Under the pieces are notes generated by a model that saw nothing but the letters and a program-made list of their open reading frames with translations, did no database searches and was not told the origin of the DNA. A program made the translations under genes and the position numbers. 64,000 bases of DNA from JANSYA01 sp965243385 (lineage in GTDB: Bacteria > Spirochaetota > Leptospiria > Leptospirales > Leptonemataceae): NCBI GenBank assembly GCA_965243385.1, contig CBDEUV010000002.1:2852001-2916000 (forward strand), given 5' to 3'. This document shows, piece by piece, positions 9,047 to 18,415 of the stretch. The first letter of the stretch is position 1; every line of letters begins with the position of its first letter.

Positions 9047-9658
9047 TCACTCACCTTCCTGACTCCGGGCGATGCTCAATAAATGCCGCGCCAGTTTTTT
9101 TCGCGCATCGTTGGCGATCGTCGTAAAATGAACGGCAACCTGCATTTCGCCGGTGCGCTCCTCGTCATCCCGTGCCCAGACGACCAGCGCCTGAGTGATT
9201 ACGCGGCACTGTGCTGCCTTAATATAGAAATCGAGGCTCAACAGTTGCCCTTTGCTGAGGCGGTGCGGCGTATGCATGCGCAGACCTGATTCGCTGATAT
9301 CCAGCACGCCGCCGGGGAAACGGCCGTTTTCCGTCCAGATCGTATATTGCACTTCCAGCGGCAATACGACCCGCGGTCCTTCGCGCACTTTCGAACGATG
9401 GATGACTTTGGGTTTGACTAATAGCAAACCCCGCTGGCCGGAAAGATTTGCGACGGCTGTTTCGAAGCGAAAATTATTATCCTGTAATCGAAATTCGACG
9501 ATCAGGTTCTCGTTCACCGCAAGTTTGAGACTGTCGCCTGTCTCGACGAGGATATGCTCGCCATCGACTTTTTTCAACAGCCCCTGGTACTTCTTGCCTT
9601 CCGCGTTGTCGGCGGTCGGGCAAAGCGAGAGCGGAAGATCTGTTTGAAAGACACCCAT
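9047..9658 (-). CDS. PilZ-domain c-di-GMP receptor, YcgR-like layout
   Basis: 203 residues. An N-terminal beta-rich region (about 10-85) resembles the YcgR N-domain. The C-terminal PilZ domain (about 92-195) shows both c-di-GMP binding motifs: REGPR near 93-97 (RxxxR) and DISESG near 120-125 ([D/N]xSxxG). Such proteins change motility, adhesion or secretion when c-di-GMP binds. The gene is divergent from the adenylate cyclase beginning at 9935, so two cyclic nucleotide systems are neighbours. No flagellar gene adjoins it. The 165-bp gap on its 3' side (8882-9046) contains nothing I recognise. Confidence 0.85.
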   Translation of the reverse strand: MGVFQTDLPLSLCPTADNAEGKKYQGLLKKVDGEHILVETGDSLKLAVNENLIVEFRLQDNNFRFETAVANLSGQRGLLLVKPKVIHRSKVREGPRVVLPLEVQYTIWTENGRFPGGVLDISESGLRMHTPHRLSKGQLLSLDFYIKAAQCRVITQALVVWARDDEERTGEMQVAVHFTTIANDARKKLARHLLSIARSQEGE

Positions 9659-9934
9659 GGTTCCAGGTCGGCACGCGAAGCAGCCGAATTATAGATCTTC
9701 GCGCGCCGCAATCAAGCGCTTTTGTGGACCGGGCGTGGCCGGAGCCGTCGGTGTGCCGCGAGTCCCCGGGCCGCCTCGTCCAGGTCTCGGACTGCACGGG
9801 GAACCGAATTCGTCGGACTATTCCCTGGTTCCGGCTCAACCAGCAGGCGCCAGTTGGACGGCGTGAATCCCGCGGCATTCACTCGCGCCCATTTATACTT
9901 GCGTCCCGACAGGAGATCGACCAGACTCAGCCTC

Positions 9935-11158
9935 ATGCTGCAGGCAGGCTCGACCGAATTCCAAACACTCCCCCGCGACGAGTTAAAGGCCCGGGCGCTC
10001 ACCCGGGTCGCGCTGTTAACAGCGGCCGGTATCGCCTTAATCGCGGGCCTGGTGGCAGTCAGTCTCTCAACCCGGCCGTTCGAATATTTCACTGCCTCTG
10101 TGAATTTCGTCGGCCTTGCGATCTATTTGCTTTTGCTATATTTGCAGCATCGCGGTCGATCCCGGGGCGCGCGAATAGCAATGCTGTTGGTCTCCAACCT
10201 GCATCTAACACTGCTGCTGGTGTTCTACGGATGGGAAGCCGGCGTTTATATGTATTTTTTCCTGATGATCGCGGTGCCCTTCGCCATCTTTTCGCGGCAG
10301 CAAATGGCCCTGATTACGCCGATGGCCTGCCTGGCGGTCGCAATGCTAATAGGGGTCTACGTTTATTACGGGGTTTTCGAAATGCGACCGCTGGTGATCC
10401 GCGACACGCGCGGCATTATGGTCAACATGTTCACAAATCTCAGCGGCGTTTCGATCGCTTCGATTCTCTTAATGCGGCACATGCGCAACGTTCACTTTCA
10501 GGCCGAAGATGGTCTCGAACAGGAGCACCGGCGCTCCGAAGAATTGCTGCTGAATGTTCTGCCCGCATCGATCGCCGAACGCCTGAAGCAAGGCGAAAAG
10601 CCGATCGCCGACGATTTTTCAGAAGTCAGCATTCTCTTCGCGGACATCGTCGGTTTTACCGAACTCGCCGGACGCATGCAGGCCCGAGAGCTGGTCGATC
10701 TTCTAAACGAAATCTTCTCCGATTTCGATCGCCTGGCCGACGAGCACGGCCTGGAAAAAATTAAAACCATCGGCGATTGCTATATGGTCGTCGCCGGATT
10801 ACCGCAACCGCGCCCCGATCACGCCGTGGCCATGGCGCGCATGGCCTTCGCGATGCAGGCAAAACTCGCGGAAAGCCGCGCACGGCGAGGTCATCTGCTG
10901 CAAATCCGCGTGGGCATTCACTCCGGACCCGTCGTGGCCGGCGTCATCGGTCACCGCAAATTCACCTACGATTTATGGGGAGACGCGGTGAATACGGCCA
11001 GCCGAATGGAATCCCACGGCGCGCCGGGGGAAATCACAGTCAGCTCGCGCACCTTTGAATTGGTGCGAGAAAAGTACAACGGCCAGGAACGAGCGCCGCT
11101 GGAGATCAAAGGCAAGGGCGTCATGACTACCTGGTTTCTATTGGACGGCGCCTCCTGA
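9935..11158 (+). CDS. Membrane-bound class III adenylate cyclase
   Basis: About 408 residues from the ATG at 9935; the frame is open further up to a TTG at 9722, but that part is Arg/Pro-rich and lacks family character. An N-terminal membrane domain of about six helices (residues 30-185) is followed by a linker and the catalytic domain (about 220-405). Key residues are visible: FADIVGFT with the metal-binding Asp, EKIKTIGDCYM with the adenine-selecting Lys and second metal Asp, and LWGDAVNTASRMES with the adenine-binding Asp and the transition-state Asn and Arg. This set indicates ATP, not GTP, as substrate. The 3' end overlaps the convergent RND gene by 32 bp. It is divergent from the PilZ gene. 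An AGGAG lies rather far (19 nt) upstream of the chosen ATG, so the start is uncertain. Confidence 0.85.
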   Translation: MLQAGSTEFQTLPRDELKARALTRVALLTAAGIALIAGLVAVSLSTRPFEYFTASVNFVGLAIYLLLLYLQHRGRSRGARIAMLLVSNLHLTLLLVFYGWEAGVYMYFFLMIAVPFAIFSRQQMALITPMACLAVAMLIGVYVYYGVFEMRPLVIRDTRGIMVNMFTNLSGVSIASILLMRHMRNVHFQAEDGLEQEHRRSEELLLNVLPASIAERLKQGEKPIADDFSEVSILFADIVGFTELAGRMQARELVDLLNEIFSDFDRLADEHGLEKIKTIGDCYMVVAGLPQPRPDHAVAMARMAFAMQAKLAESRARRGHLLQIRVGIHSGPVVAGVIGHRKFTYDLWGDAVNTASRMESHGAPGEITVSSRTFELVREKYNGQERAPLEIKGKGVMTTWFLLDGAS

Positions 11159-14100
11159 GAGAAGAGAACTCTGCGAGGGCCCGGCGAATCGAGTTCTTCG
11201 AGGGCGACCCGACGACAGCATGTAAATCCTCGAGCGCCCGCAGCAAACAGGGCATGAGGTACAAAACGATCGCCGTTCCGAAAAACAGACCATAAGCCAT
11301 GGCCAGACACATGGGCGAAATAAAGAAATCGTAGCCGCCGATGCCGAAAGCGGTTGGCGCCAGACCGCTGATCGTCGTGATAGACGTCAGCAGAATCGGA
11401 CGCAGGCGGCCGGTCGCGCCTCGTAAGATACTGCGATCGCTGATGGCAGTCGATGATCCGGCAGACCCGGCCGGGGCTCCGCTTGCGGCTCCCTGAATGC
11501 GGTAGGCCATCAAGATCGAATCGTTCACGACGATGCCTGACAGGCCGATCAAGCCCACGACCGCGAAAGCCGAAAGCGGAAGTCCGTGCAGCAGCAAGCC
11601 GCCGATCACGCCGGCCGCGCCGAAGGGCACGCAGCTCATAATCACGAGCGGCCGCGTCACGCTGTTCAGAATCAGAGCGATCGTAGCGTATATTCCGAGC
11701 AAAGCCAGCGCGGCGGCGGCATACAGGTCGCCGAATACAGCGTCGTTCGCTTCGGCTTCGCCGCTCAGCTCGTAAAATACATCGTCCGTGGATGCGAAAT
11801 GATCCTGCAGCTGCTTGCCGATGTCCGCGGCGCTGACGCTATCGTCGATTCGCGCGGAAACCGTCGTCGTACGCACGGCGTCCGAATGCCGGATTTCCAT
11901 GACGCCGGGTTGCTCTTCGAGGGTCACGAATTGATTCAGGTCAAGCATCGCTCCGGTGACCGGGCTCGCGAGCGGCAACGAGGCTAAAAAACCGGGATTG
12001 GCCCGGGCCGCGTCGTTCAGCCGCAGGCGAAAGTCGAGGCGGCCATCGGGCGTCGTGACATGGCCGACCTTCAGACCGTCGAAGGCGATGCGCAAAGTCA
12101 AAAGCAGGTTCTCGACGGACAGGCCGGCCCGGGCGAGAGTTTCGTAGTCCGGCACGAGATTCAGGTCGTCGACCGACGCGAGTTCGTCGGTTTCGACTTC
12201 GACGACGCCCGGAGCATTCTTCAAAAATTCCGTGACCTGCTGAACGGCCTCCCGCCGCTGCTGGTCTTTGTTCGAACTGACGCGATACTGAACCGGCGGG
12301 CCGGACGGCGGACCGGCGGCCTGCATATCGATGACCACCTCGGCCCCGTGCAAAGTCGGACCGAGATTCGTGCTGGCTGTTCGTATATCGTCTACGATTT
12401 CCGGAGCGGTACGCTCGCGTTCGCCGACTGGCGTCAGATACACAAAAAGTATCGCCAGGTTATCGGCATTCCCGCGATCGCTCCAGTTCTGTCCGTTATG
12501 CGTGCCGATGCGACTGCTGAAGCCTTCCAGCTCGCGCCCGGAAATCCTGTCCTGGATTTCTCGCTCCAGCGCCTCAACGACTGCGCGCGTCTTATCGAGC
12601 TGCACTTCACCGGGTACGTTAATCCGAATCGTGAATTTCTCGGCCCCGTCTTTGGGAAAGGCTTCGCCCTGAACGAAGTTCAGCGCGCTGAAGAGCGCAA
12701 GGCCGAGCAGGCTGACAAAAACTCCGAGCACCACATAGCGATGCTTCAGCGCCACCGCCAGACTGCGCATATAACCGCGCTCCATTTTTTTCACGAAGCG
12801 CTTTTTGGGCATTCGCCGATGCTCCCCGCCGTGGGCCAGGTGCGCTGGCAGCATAAAAAAACACTCGGCCATCGACGCGAGCAGCGTCAGCACCACAACG
12901 AGCGGCACCACCCAGATGAATTTACCCGGCAGGCCGCCCAGAAAGAGCAGCGGCGAAAACGCGATGGCGGTGGTCGCAACCGAGGCGAAAACGGGCTGCC
13001 AGATATTGCTGACACCCTGAATGGCCGCCTCCGTCGGCGAAAGCCCCCGCTCCCGCCCCCGGGCGATTTCTTCGGCGATGACGATCGCGTCGTCCACGAG
13101 AATCCCCAATACGAGCACCATCGCGCCCAGGGCCAGCGCGCTGAAGCTTAAATCAAAACGCGGCAGCGCCAGCATCATCAACAGCAGGGCGACCGGAATG
13201 CCGGCGGCGGTCCAGAAAGCGATGCGGCGGTCGTAAATCAAAAGCAGCAGAGCTCCGATCAAAAGCATTCCGAGCAGGGCGTTCGCTCCCAGTAATTTCA
13301 AGCGACTGCGGGTTAAGCGCGAGCGATCCTCGAGAAACACCGCTTCAACGGATTGGGGCGGCGGATAACGTTCGAGGGTTTCGCGCACGTCATCGATGAC
13401 CCGCACCACGTCGGCCGAGGGTTTTTTTACGACCAGTAGAGACGCGCCCGACTGGCCGTTCGAACGCACATCGAGGCCGTCGTCTTTTTCCGCGAGGCGG
13501 ACTTCGGCCACGTCCCTGAGTTTGATGCCGTAGCCGTCGACCGATCGACGCACGTCGGTATTCAGCACATCCTGGTATTCGTCGAAACGCGAATAGACCA
13601 CGACCCGCTTCTCGCCGAGAAAGCTTTCCATGGATCCGCCGGAACCACCGACGTTCCTCTGCTGGATCGCGCCGGCGATCATCAGAAGATCCACCTCTTT
13701 CGCCCGGGCCCGCGCGGGATCGACCAGAATCTCGACTTCCATATCGGGTAAGCCGACGCTTTGAATGCGCGCGACCTCCGCCAGATCTCCAAGCAAACGC
13801 TGCAGTTTCGCCGCGTAGCTTCGCACATCCGCGGCAGGGCCGGCCAGAGCGATTTCCAGCGACGGAATATCCCTCGTCGAGAGCCGGCTCAGCACCGGCT
13901 TGCCGTCGACTCCGTCCGGTAAATCGCTGACCCGACTCACCGCGCCGTCCACGTCCTCCTGAATTTCACGAAAGCGCGCGTCATCCGCGTCTTCGTCCGC
14001 GTAGACGATCACAGTGGAAACGCCCTCGCGCGAAATGGATTCCATGCGATCCACGCCGTTGACTTCCTGCACGGCCTCTTCGATGGCCGCGGTGACGTTC

Positions 14101-14285
14101 AGCTCAACGTCCGTCGCCGACGCGCCCGGGTACAGGGTTTGTACTGAGATGCTGTTTAAGGTCAGCGGCGGAAAACTCTCTTTTGGAATATGCACGAGAG
14201 TGTAGGCGCCCATAACAAGCACGCCGACCAGCATGATATTTACGAGCAGCGGTCTATGGACAAAGTACGCGACGAGGCTTTTCAT
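11127..14285 (-). CDS. RND-family efflux pump permease (AcrB/HAE1-like)
   Basis: About 1052 residues from MKSLVAYFVHRPLLVNIM (start 14285; the frame stays open to 14426, but that extension is Arg/Pro-rich). Typical layout: one N-terminal helix, a porter domain (about 40-340), six helices, a second porter domain, and the last helices. VLGILVDDAIVIAEE carries the paired Asp residues used for proton relay in TM4, and GLSGIVVNDSILMAY corresponds to TM10. It would export a hydrophobic compound with proton motive force. The usual membrane-fusion protein and outer-membrane channel genes are not adjacent, so partners must be elsewhere. Its 3' end overlaps the adenylate cyclase gene convergently. Confidence 0.9.
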   Translation of the reverse strand: MKSLVAYFVHRPLLVNIMLVGVLVMGAYTLVHIPKESFPPLTLNSISVQTLYPGASATDVELNVTAAIEEAVQEVNGVDRMESISREGVSTVIVYADEDADDARFREIQEDVDGAVSRVSDLPDGVDGKPVLSRLSTRDIPSLEIALAGPAADVRSYAAKLQRLLGDLAEVARIQSVGLPDMEVEILVDPARARAKEVDLLMIAGAIQQRNVGGSGGSMESFLGEKRVVVYSRFDEYQDVLNTDVRRSVDGYGIKLRDVAEVRLAEKDDGLDVRSNGQSGASLLVVKKPSADVVRVIDDVRETLERYPPPQSVEAVFLEDRSRLTRSRLKLLGANALLGMLLIGALLLLIYDRRIAFWTAAGIPVALLLMMLALPRFDLSFSALALGAMVLVLGILVDDAIVIAEEIARGRERGLSPTEAAIQGVSNIWQPVFASVATTAIAFSPLLFLGGLPGKFIWVVPLVVVLTLLASMAECFFMLPAHLAHGGEHRRMPKKRFVKKMERGYMRSLAVALKHRYVVLGVFVSLLGLALFSALNFVQGEAFPKDGAEKFTIRINVPGEVQLDKTRAVVEALEREIQDRISGRELEGFSSRIGTHNGQNWSDRGNADNLAILFVYLTPVGERERTAPEIVDDIRTASTNLGPTLHGAEVVIDMQAAGPPSGPPVQYRVSSNKDQQRREAVQQVTEFLKNAPGVVEVETDELASVDDLNLVPDYETLARAGLSVENLLLTLRIAFDGLKVGHVTTPDGRLDFRLRLNDAARANPGFLASLPLASPVTGAMLDLNQFVTLEEQPGVMEIRHSDAVRTTTVSARIDDSVSAADIGKQLQDHFASTDDVFYELSGEAEANDAVFGDLYAAAALALLGIYATIALILNSVTRPLVIMSCVPFGAAGVIGGLLLHGLPLSAFAVVGLIGLSGIVVNDSILMAYRIQGAASGAPAGSAGSSTAISDRSILRGATGRLRPILLTSITTISGLAPTAFGIGGYDFFISPMCLAMAYGLFFGTAIVLYLMPCLLRALEDLHAVVGSPSKNSIRRALAEFSSLRRRRPIETR

Positions 14286-14563
14286 ACGCGCAGCATCGCA
14301 TAGCTTTGAAGCGGAATCCTCCAGATCCCGAAAAACTGCGACAGATTCCGGAATCAGTCGGCGAAATCCGTGCGTCGTCGGACATGGGTGCGGGTCGCGG
14401 GCTCGTCGATCCGAACGCCGACTCAAACAATCGGCAAGAATGATCGATCAGTCGTCAGTTTTCGTCGGAAACGCGTATCAACGGGCAGGTGAAGTCGGAC
14501 ATTTTTTGAGTGGATTGGATATTCGATCCGACAGACCTGTCACAGGTCCGCGGGTCGAAATCC

Positions 14564-15640
14564 ATGCAGCTTTGTATTCCATCTTTGCGCTCGAGCGCCC
14601 TGGCGACGATTCTCTTGATTCTCAGCGGCTGCTTCTACGGGCATCCCATAACGGGCGTATTGCCCGGCGAAAGCGACGAAGGCGCGGACGATCTTGCACT
14701 CCTGGGCCTGCTGGGAGCCGGCGGCGCGCTGGCTGCAACCACGGCCTCCGCGGTAAATTGCGCCGACGATCTGCTCAACTTCCAAACGGCGAGCGCCACC
14801 GAGGCGAACCAGTGGAACCGGATTCGCCACGCGGCCGGCCAGTTCGTGGCGGTCAGCTCCACCGGCACGAACCGCGTGATGACCTCACCCGACGGCATCG
14901 CCTGGACCGCTCGCGCAGCGGCCGCGGCCAACGAATGGTTCGGCCTTGGTTACGGCAACGGGCTGTATTTCGCCACATCCACCACCGGCGCAAACCAGGT
15001 GATGACCTCACCGGACGGAGTAAGCTGGACTCCACGCAGCGCGGCGGCGGCGAGTCCCTGGCTCGGAACCGCGTTCGGCAACGGGGTCTACGTGGCGACC
15101 GCCGGATCGCCCTCGAATCAGCTCATGAGCTCGCCCGACGCAATTACCTGGACGCTCCGCGCCGCCGCGGCAAGCGCGCCCTGGCTGGGTCTGACTTTCG
15201 GCAATGGCCTCTTCGTCGCCGTGACGAATTCGGGCGCGAACCGGGTGATGACCTCGACGGACGGCATCGCCTGGACCGCGCGGAGCGCCGCCGAAGCGAA
15301 TGGCTGGTGGCACGTGATCTTCGCGGGGAATCAGTATGTCGCAATCGCCTTCACCGGTTCGGCGAACCGCGTCATGACTTCGCCGGACGCGATCAACTGG
15401 ACCGCCCGCGCGGTGCCGGAAGCCAACGCGTGGCGCGGCCTGACTTACGGCGACGGGCTCTTCGTCGCGGTATCGACGACCGGCGTCAATCGCATCATGA
15501 CTTCGCCGGACGCAATCAACTGGACCGCGCGCCCCGCGCCGGAGGCGAACCTGTGGCGCAGCGTCGCCTACAACGCCGGTCGTTTTGTCGCCGTTTCGGA
15601 AAACGGCACGAACCGCGTGATGTACGCGGATTGCAATTGA
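14564..15640 (+). CDS. Beta-propeller lipoprotein with GHPITG N-terminal module
   Basis: 358 residues from the ATG at 14564 (the frame is open to a GTG at 14510). The signal peptide ends at LILSGC, and directly after the Cys comes FYGHPITGVLPGESDEG then DDLALLGLLG. Variants of this module also occur in the lipoproteins at 15683-16408 and 17193-18413. The rest is seven repeats of about 41 residues, W-GLTYGNGLFVAV and NRVMTSPDGIAWTAR, giving a probable seven-bladed propeller unrelated in sequence to those at 3217 and 5666. It is the first of a cluster of secreted proteins. Function unknown; surface display is inferred from the lipobox followed by acidic residues. Confidence 0.85.
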   Translation: MQLCIPSLRSSALATILLILSGCFYGHPITGVLPGESDEGADDLALLGLLGAGGALAATTASAVNCADDLLNFQTASATEANQWNRIRHAAGQFVAVSSTGTNRVMTSPDGIAWTARAAAAANEWFGLGYGNGLYFATSTTGANQVMTSPDGVSWTPRSAAAASPWLGTAFGNGVYVATAGSPSNQLMSSPDAITWTLRAAAASAPWLGLTFGNGLFVAVTNSGANRVMTSTDGIAWTARSAAEANGWWHVIFAGNQYVAIAFTGSANRVMTSPDAINWTARAVPEANAWRGLTYGDGLFVAVSTTGVNRIMTSPDAINWTARPAPEANLWRSVAYNAGRFVAVSENGTNRVMYADCN

Positions 15641-15682
15641 TTCGCTGCTACCAGAAGCAGCGAGCGGATCATCCCGCCGCAG

Positions 15683-16408
15683 TCAGGGCGTATAACACAG
15701 GCAGAGCAGCTGTCCGTTCGTATTGCAAAAGCTACCGAACGGCGCCTGTATCCAGTCAACACTCGTCGCGGTATCGTCGCCAAGTCCCGGAGAATTCGGG
15801 AAGGCGGCGCTGTCGGTTCCGTTGATGCAATTCGCTCCCGACAGCGAGCCATTCGAAAGCGAAAAGCTCCACCAGTCGTTCGGGCTCCCGAGACCGGCCG
15901 CCGTCAAGCTGCGCTCCAGCGGAACGCCCACATCCAGCAGGTCCGTCCAGTTTGCCGCCAGCCGCAGCGCGGCCCCGCCGGGCGGGTAAATCGGCTGCGT
16001 AATCGGCACGCCGTAATTCGCCGGCATGTCGCGAATCTCGTCGGCACCATCGATCGAAATCATCGCGCGAATTTCGCCGCAGCTGACCGGGAGGGCCGGC
16101 GGCGAAGTGTTGCAGCGCAGGTCTGCTCCCTGGCGCGCGGTGGGCTGGCCGTTGCGCAGGTCGCCGGTGGGTGACAGGGTGGACGCCTGAAAGACGTAGA
16201 TTTCAGTCACAGCAGTGGGGGAGGCCGCCGCCGTCAGCCCTGGCCCCTGCACCAGAGCAAGCAGCGAAAGATCCGCTGAATCCGAATCGCCTTCGGAGTT
16301 CGGGCCGACGATCCCCGTGATGGGATGCCCGACCGAACAGGCCGTTAAGGCCACCAGCGAGATAGCCGCCACAAAAACCCGCCTGATATGCCGCATACGC
16401 AAGGCCAT
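15683..16408 (-). CDS. Cys-rich lipoprotein resembling the Leptospira DUF1554 type, with GHPITG module
   Basis: About 241 residues from the ATG at 16408 (an ATG at 16396 is an alternative; longer versions are Arg-rich and implausible). The lipobox is VALTAC, then SVGHPITGIVGPNSEGD and SADLSLLAL, the same module as in 14564-15640. The C-terminal part (about 130-241) has the pattern W-DLL, DWWSFSLSNG, CINGTDSA and a Cys-rich end (FCNTNGQLLCLC). This resembles Leptospira DUF1554 lipoproteins, which adopt an endostatin/C-type-lectin-like fold and often bind host or matrix ligands. The family call is from pattern memory, not alignment. The strand is convergent with the previous gene, 42 bp apart. 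Confidence 0.65.
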   Translation of the reverse strand: MALRMRHIRRVFVAAISLVALTACSVGHPITGIVGPNSEGDSDSADLSLLALVQGPGLTAAASPTAVTEIYVFQASTLSPTGDLRNGQPTARQGADLRCNTSPPALPVSCGEIRAMISIDGADEIRDMPANYGVPITQPIYPPGGAALRLAANWTDLLDVGVPLERSLTAAGLGSPNDWWSFSLSNGSLSGANCINGTDSAAFPNSPGLGDDTATSVDWIQAPFGSFCNTNGQLLCLCYTP

Positions 16409-16446
16409 CGCGCTGATCCTGTCCCCTGCAGCCGGGTTCGCAAGAC

Positions 16447-17028
16447 TTATTCGGCACCGACTTCGACGGAATCCAGCGGAGCGACAGCCAGCCTGCCGAT
16501 GCTGAATGCTTCTCCAGCCCAGCCAGACCACGGGCGCAGATCCTGCTCTTCCGCAGAGAGATTGAAGCTGTCACCAGGATCGGAGGCGATCAAGAGCTCG
16601 AAGGCGGCGAATGCTTCGCGCGCAACGAATCGCTCCCTGGAGATTTCGGGCCCGAGCCGGTCGAGCACCCGGCCCTCCAGGGTGGCGAAGTCCGGCGAGT
16701 CTGCCGTCGGTTCCGCGACTTCCTGGAGTTTGAGACCTGTGCCGCGAAAATCCCGTCCTTCGTACAGGCCTTCGATCGCGACGGACTCGACGGCGATGAC
16801 ATTAAAATAGATTCGATACGGAGGCACCTGCGGCGCGTCGAATGCGGAGTACATGACTGCCCGCTGATGATCCAGAGCGCCTTTCCAGACCAGCTGGCCG
16901 TACACGTCGAAGAGATCGATAGCATAGACGGCATGATTTTGAAAGATCTGCGGCTTCGCGCCCGCTCCACATCGTGAAAGCGTCAGCGCCAGCACGCCCA
17001 CGATGATGAACAGACGAAGGCGATTCAT
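16447..17028 (-). CDS. Putative secreted protein or lipoprotein, unknown function
   Basis: 193 residues from MNRLRLFIIVGVLALTLSRC at 17028. The hydrophobic N-terminus ends in SRC, a poor lipobox because Arg is at -1; it may be a divergent spirochaetal lipobox or a plain signal peptide or anchor. The mature part has no motif I recognise; it is moderately acidic with scattered aromatic residues. It lies 38 bp upstream of the 15683-16408 lipoprotein gene on the same strand and is probably co-transcribed with it. The frame extends to 17163, but the extension lacks a signal-like start. Confidence 0.65.
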   Translation of the reverse strand: MNRLRLFIIVGVLALTLSRCGAGAKPQIFQNHAVYAIDLFDVYGQLVWKGALDHQRAVMYSAFDAPQVPPYRIYFNVIAVESVAIEGLYEGRDFRGTGLKLQEVAEPTADSPDFATLEGRVLDRLGPEISRERFVAREAFAAFELLIASDPGDSFNLSAEEQDLRPWSGWAGEAFSIGRLAVAPLDSVEVGAE

Positions 17029-17192
17029 AGCTGCAGAATCCGGAAAGCCGATTGTCGCGCAAGACAAACAGGCGGCTGACAGTGGCGCCAGGCAGACCGA
17101 AGTTGCTTCTCCTGCAAGGATGATCCCCGGGGAATTTTCCAGGCCTGGACAGAATTCTTGCAAATTTCTAACATCTCGCCTGTGATAGCACT

Positions 17193-18413
17193 ATGTGGAT
17201 CGCAATGCGATACGGCGCGCTGCTGCTCTGCCTGCAGCTGAATGCCTGTATGTACGGACATCCCCTCATGGGCATCTTCCCCGAAGAAGGAGACAGCTCG
17301 AACGAGAATCTCGCGTTGCTCGCGCTCGCCGGATTTTCGGCGGCCGGCCTGAGCGGCGTCTGCACGCCCTTCCTCTTCGCGGGTAGTATCACCGGCTGCG
17401 ATCTTGGCCTGAGCGGCGTGGTCACCACGCCCTACGGCCCGAGCGGAGCCGGCACACCCACCGGCAATACCGACGCGACCGGCAACGCAGCGCGTTTTCT
17501 GGTACCGATTAACGCCACAACGGACGGCGCGAGTCTCTTCGTATCGGACGCCGGAAACGCCCGCGTTCGCCCGATCAGCCTCGCCGCCGGCGCGGTGACG
17601 ACTCTGGCCGGCAGTACTGCCGGAGATATGGACGGAACGGGTACGGGCGCGCAGTTGAACGGACTTGTGGGAATGACGACCGACGGAACGAATCTATACA
17701 TCGCGGATTCCGGTAATAATAAGATCCGCCGGGTGGTGATCGCCACCGGAGTTGTAACGGTACTCGCAGGCCCCGCAGCCGGAGCGACAACGAGCGGGGA
17801 TGTCGATGCCACGGGCAACGCCGCGCGCTTCGACAGTCCGTACGGCATTACGACCGACGGCAATAATCTCTACGTAACGGAAACTAATAATCACAAGGTC
17901 CGCCGGATCGTCATCGCGACCGGGGCCGTAACCACCCTGGCGGGCGACGGAACAACAGGAGACAATGACGGCACGGGTGCCGCCGCCCGCTTCAACGGCC
18001 CGCGTGATGTTACGACCGACGGGACGCATCTATATGTGGCGGACGCTTCGAACAATAAGATTCGCAGGATCGACATCAGCACTGCCGCCGTAACGACGCC
18101 GTACGGACCCGCCGCAGGCACGACGACCGGCGGCGATGTCGACGCGACTGGTAACGCAGCTCGTTTTTCCCAACCCCGGAGCATCCTCACCGACGGAATC
18201 AATTTATATATCGCGGATACCAACAACCGCAAGATTCGCAAAATCGTACTGGCCACAGGCGCGGTAACGACCCTCGCGGGAGACGGCACGTCTGGGACAG
18301 ACGACGGCACGGGCACCGCCGCTCGCTTCAACGGTCCCCAGGGCCTCATCTCCGACGGGACCAGCCTCTTCGTAATCGATACAAACAACCACAGAATTCG
18401 CCGGATCGATTGA
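17193..18413 (+). CDS. NHL-repeat lipoprotein with GHPLMG N-terminal module
   Basis: 406 residues. The signal peptide ends at LQLNAC, followed by MYGHPLMGIFPEEGD and NENLALLALAG, the third occurrence of the shared module. From about residue 70 there are six NHL-type repeats of about 57 residues (DATGNAARF-P, TTDG-NLYIAD, NNKIRRIVIATGAVTTLAG), expected to form a six-bladed propeller. NHL propellers usually bind proteins, glycans or RNA; in a lipoprotein a surface interaction is most likely. The gene ends 2 bp from the convergent membrane protein gene at 18416. Confidence 0.85.
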   Translation: MWIAMRYGALLLCLQLNACMYGHPLMGIFPEEGDSSNENLALLALAGFSAAGLSGVCTPFLFAGSITGCDLGLSGVVTTPYGPSGAGTPTGNTDATGNAARFLVPINATTDGASLFVSDAGNARVRPISLAAGAVTTLAGSTAGDMDGTGTGAQLNGLVGMTTDGTNLYIADSGNNKIRRVVIATGVVTVLAGPAAGATTSGDVDATGNAARFDSPYGITTDGNNLYVTETNNHKVRRIVIATGAVTTLAGDGTTGDNDGTGAAARFNGPRDVTTDGTHLYVADASNNKIRRIDISTAAVTTPYGPAAGTTTGGDVDATGNAARFSQPRSILTDGINLYIADTNNRKIRKIVLATGAVTTLAGDGTSGTDDGTGTAARFNGPQGLISDGTSLFVIDTNNHRIRRID

Positions 18414-18415
18414 CG

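Noticed and set aside
12060..13151. 363-codon open frame on the plus strand
   Set aside because: Entirely antisense to the RND pump gene; composition is what the complement of membrane-protein codons gives, with no domain.
14233..15825. 530-codon plus-strand frame
   Set aside because: Shifted-frame shadow of the repeat lipoprotein at 14564-15640; extremely Arg-rich and without a lipobox.
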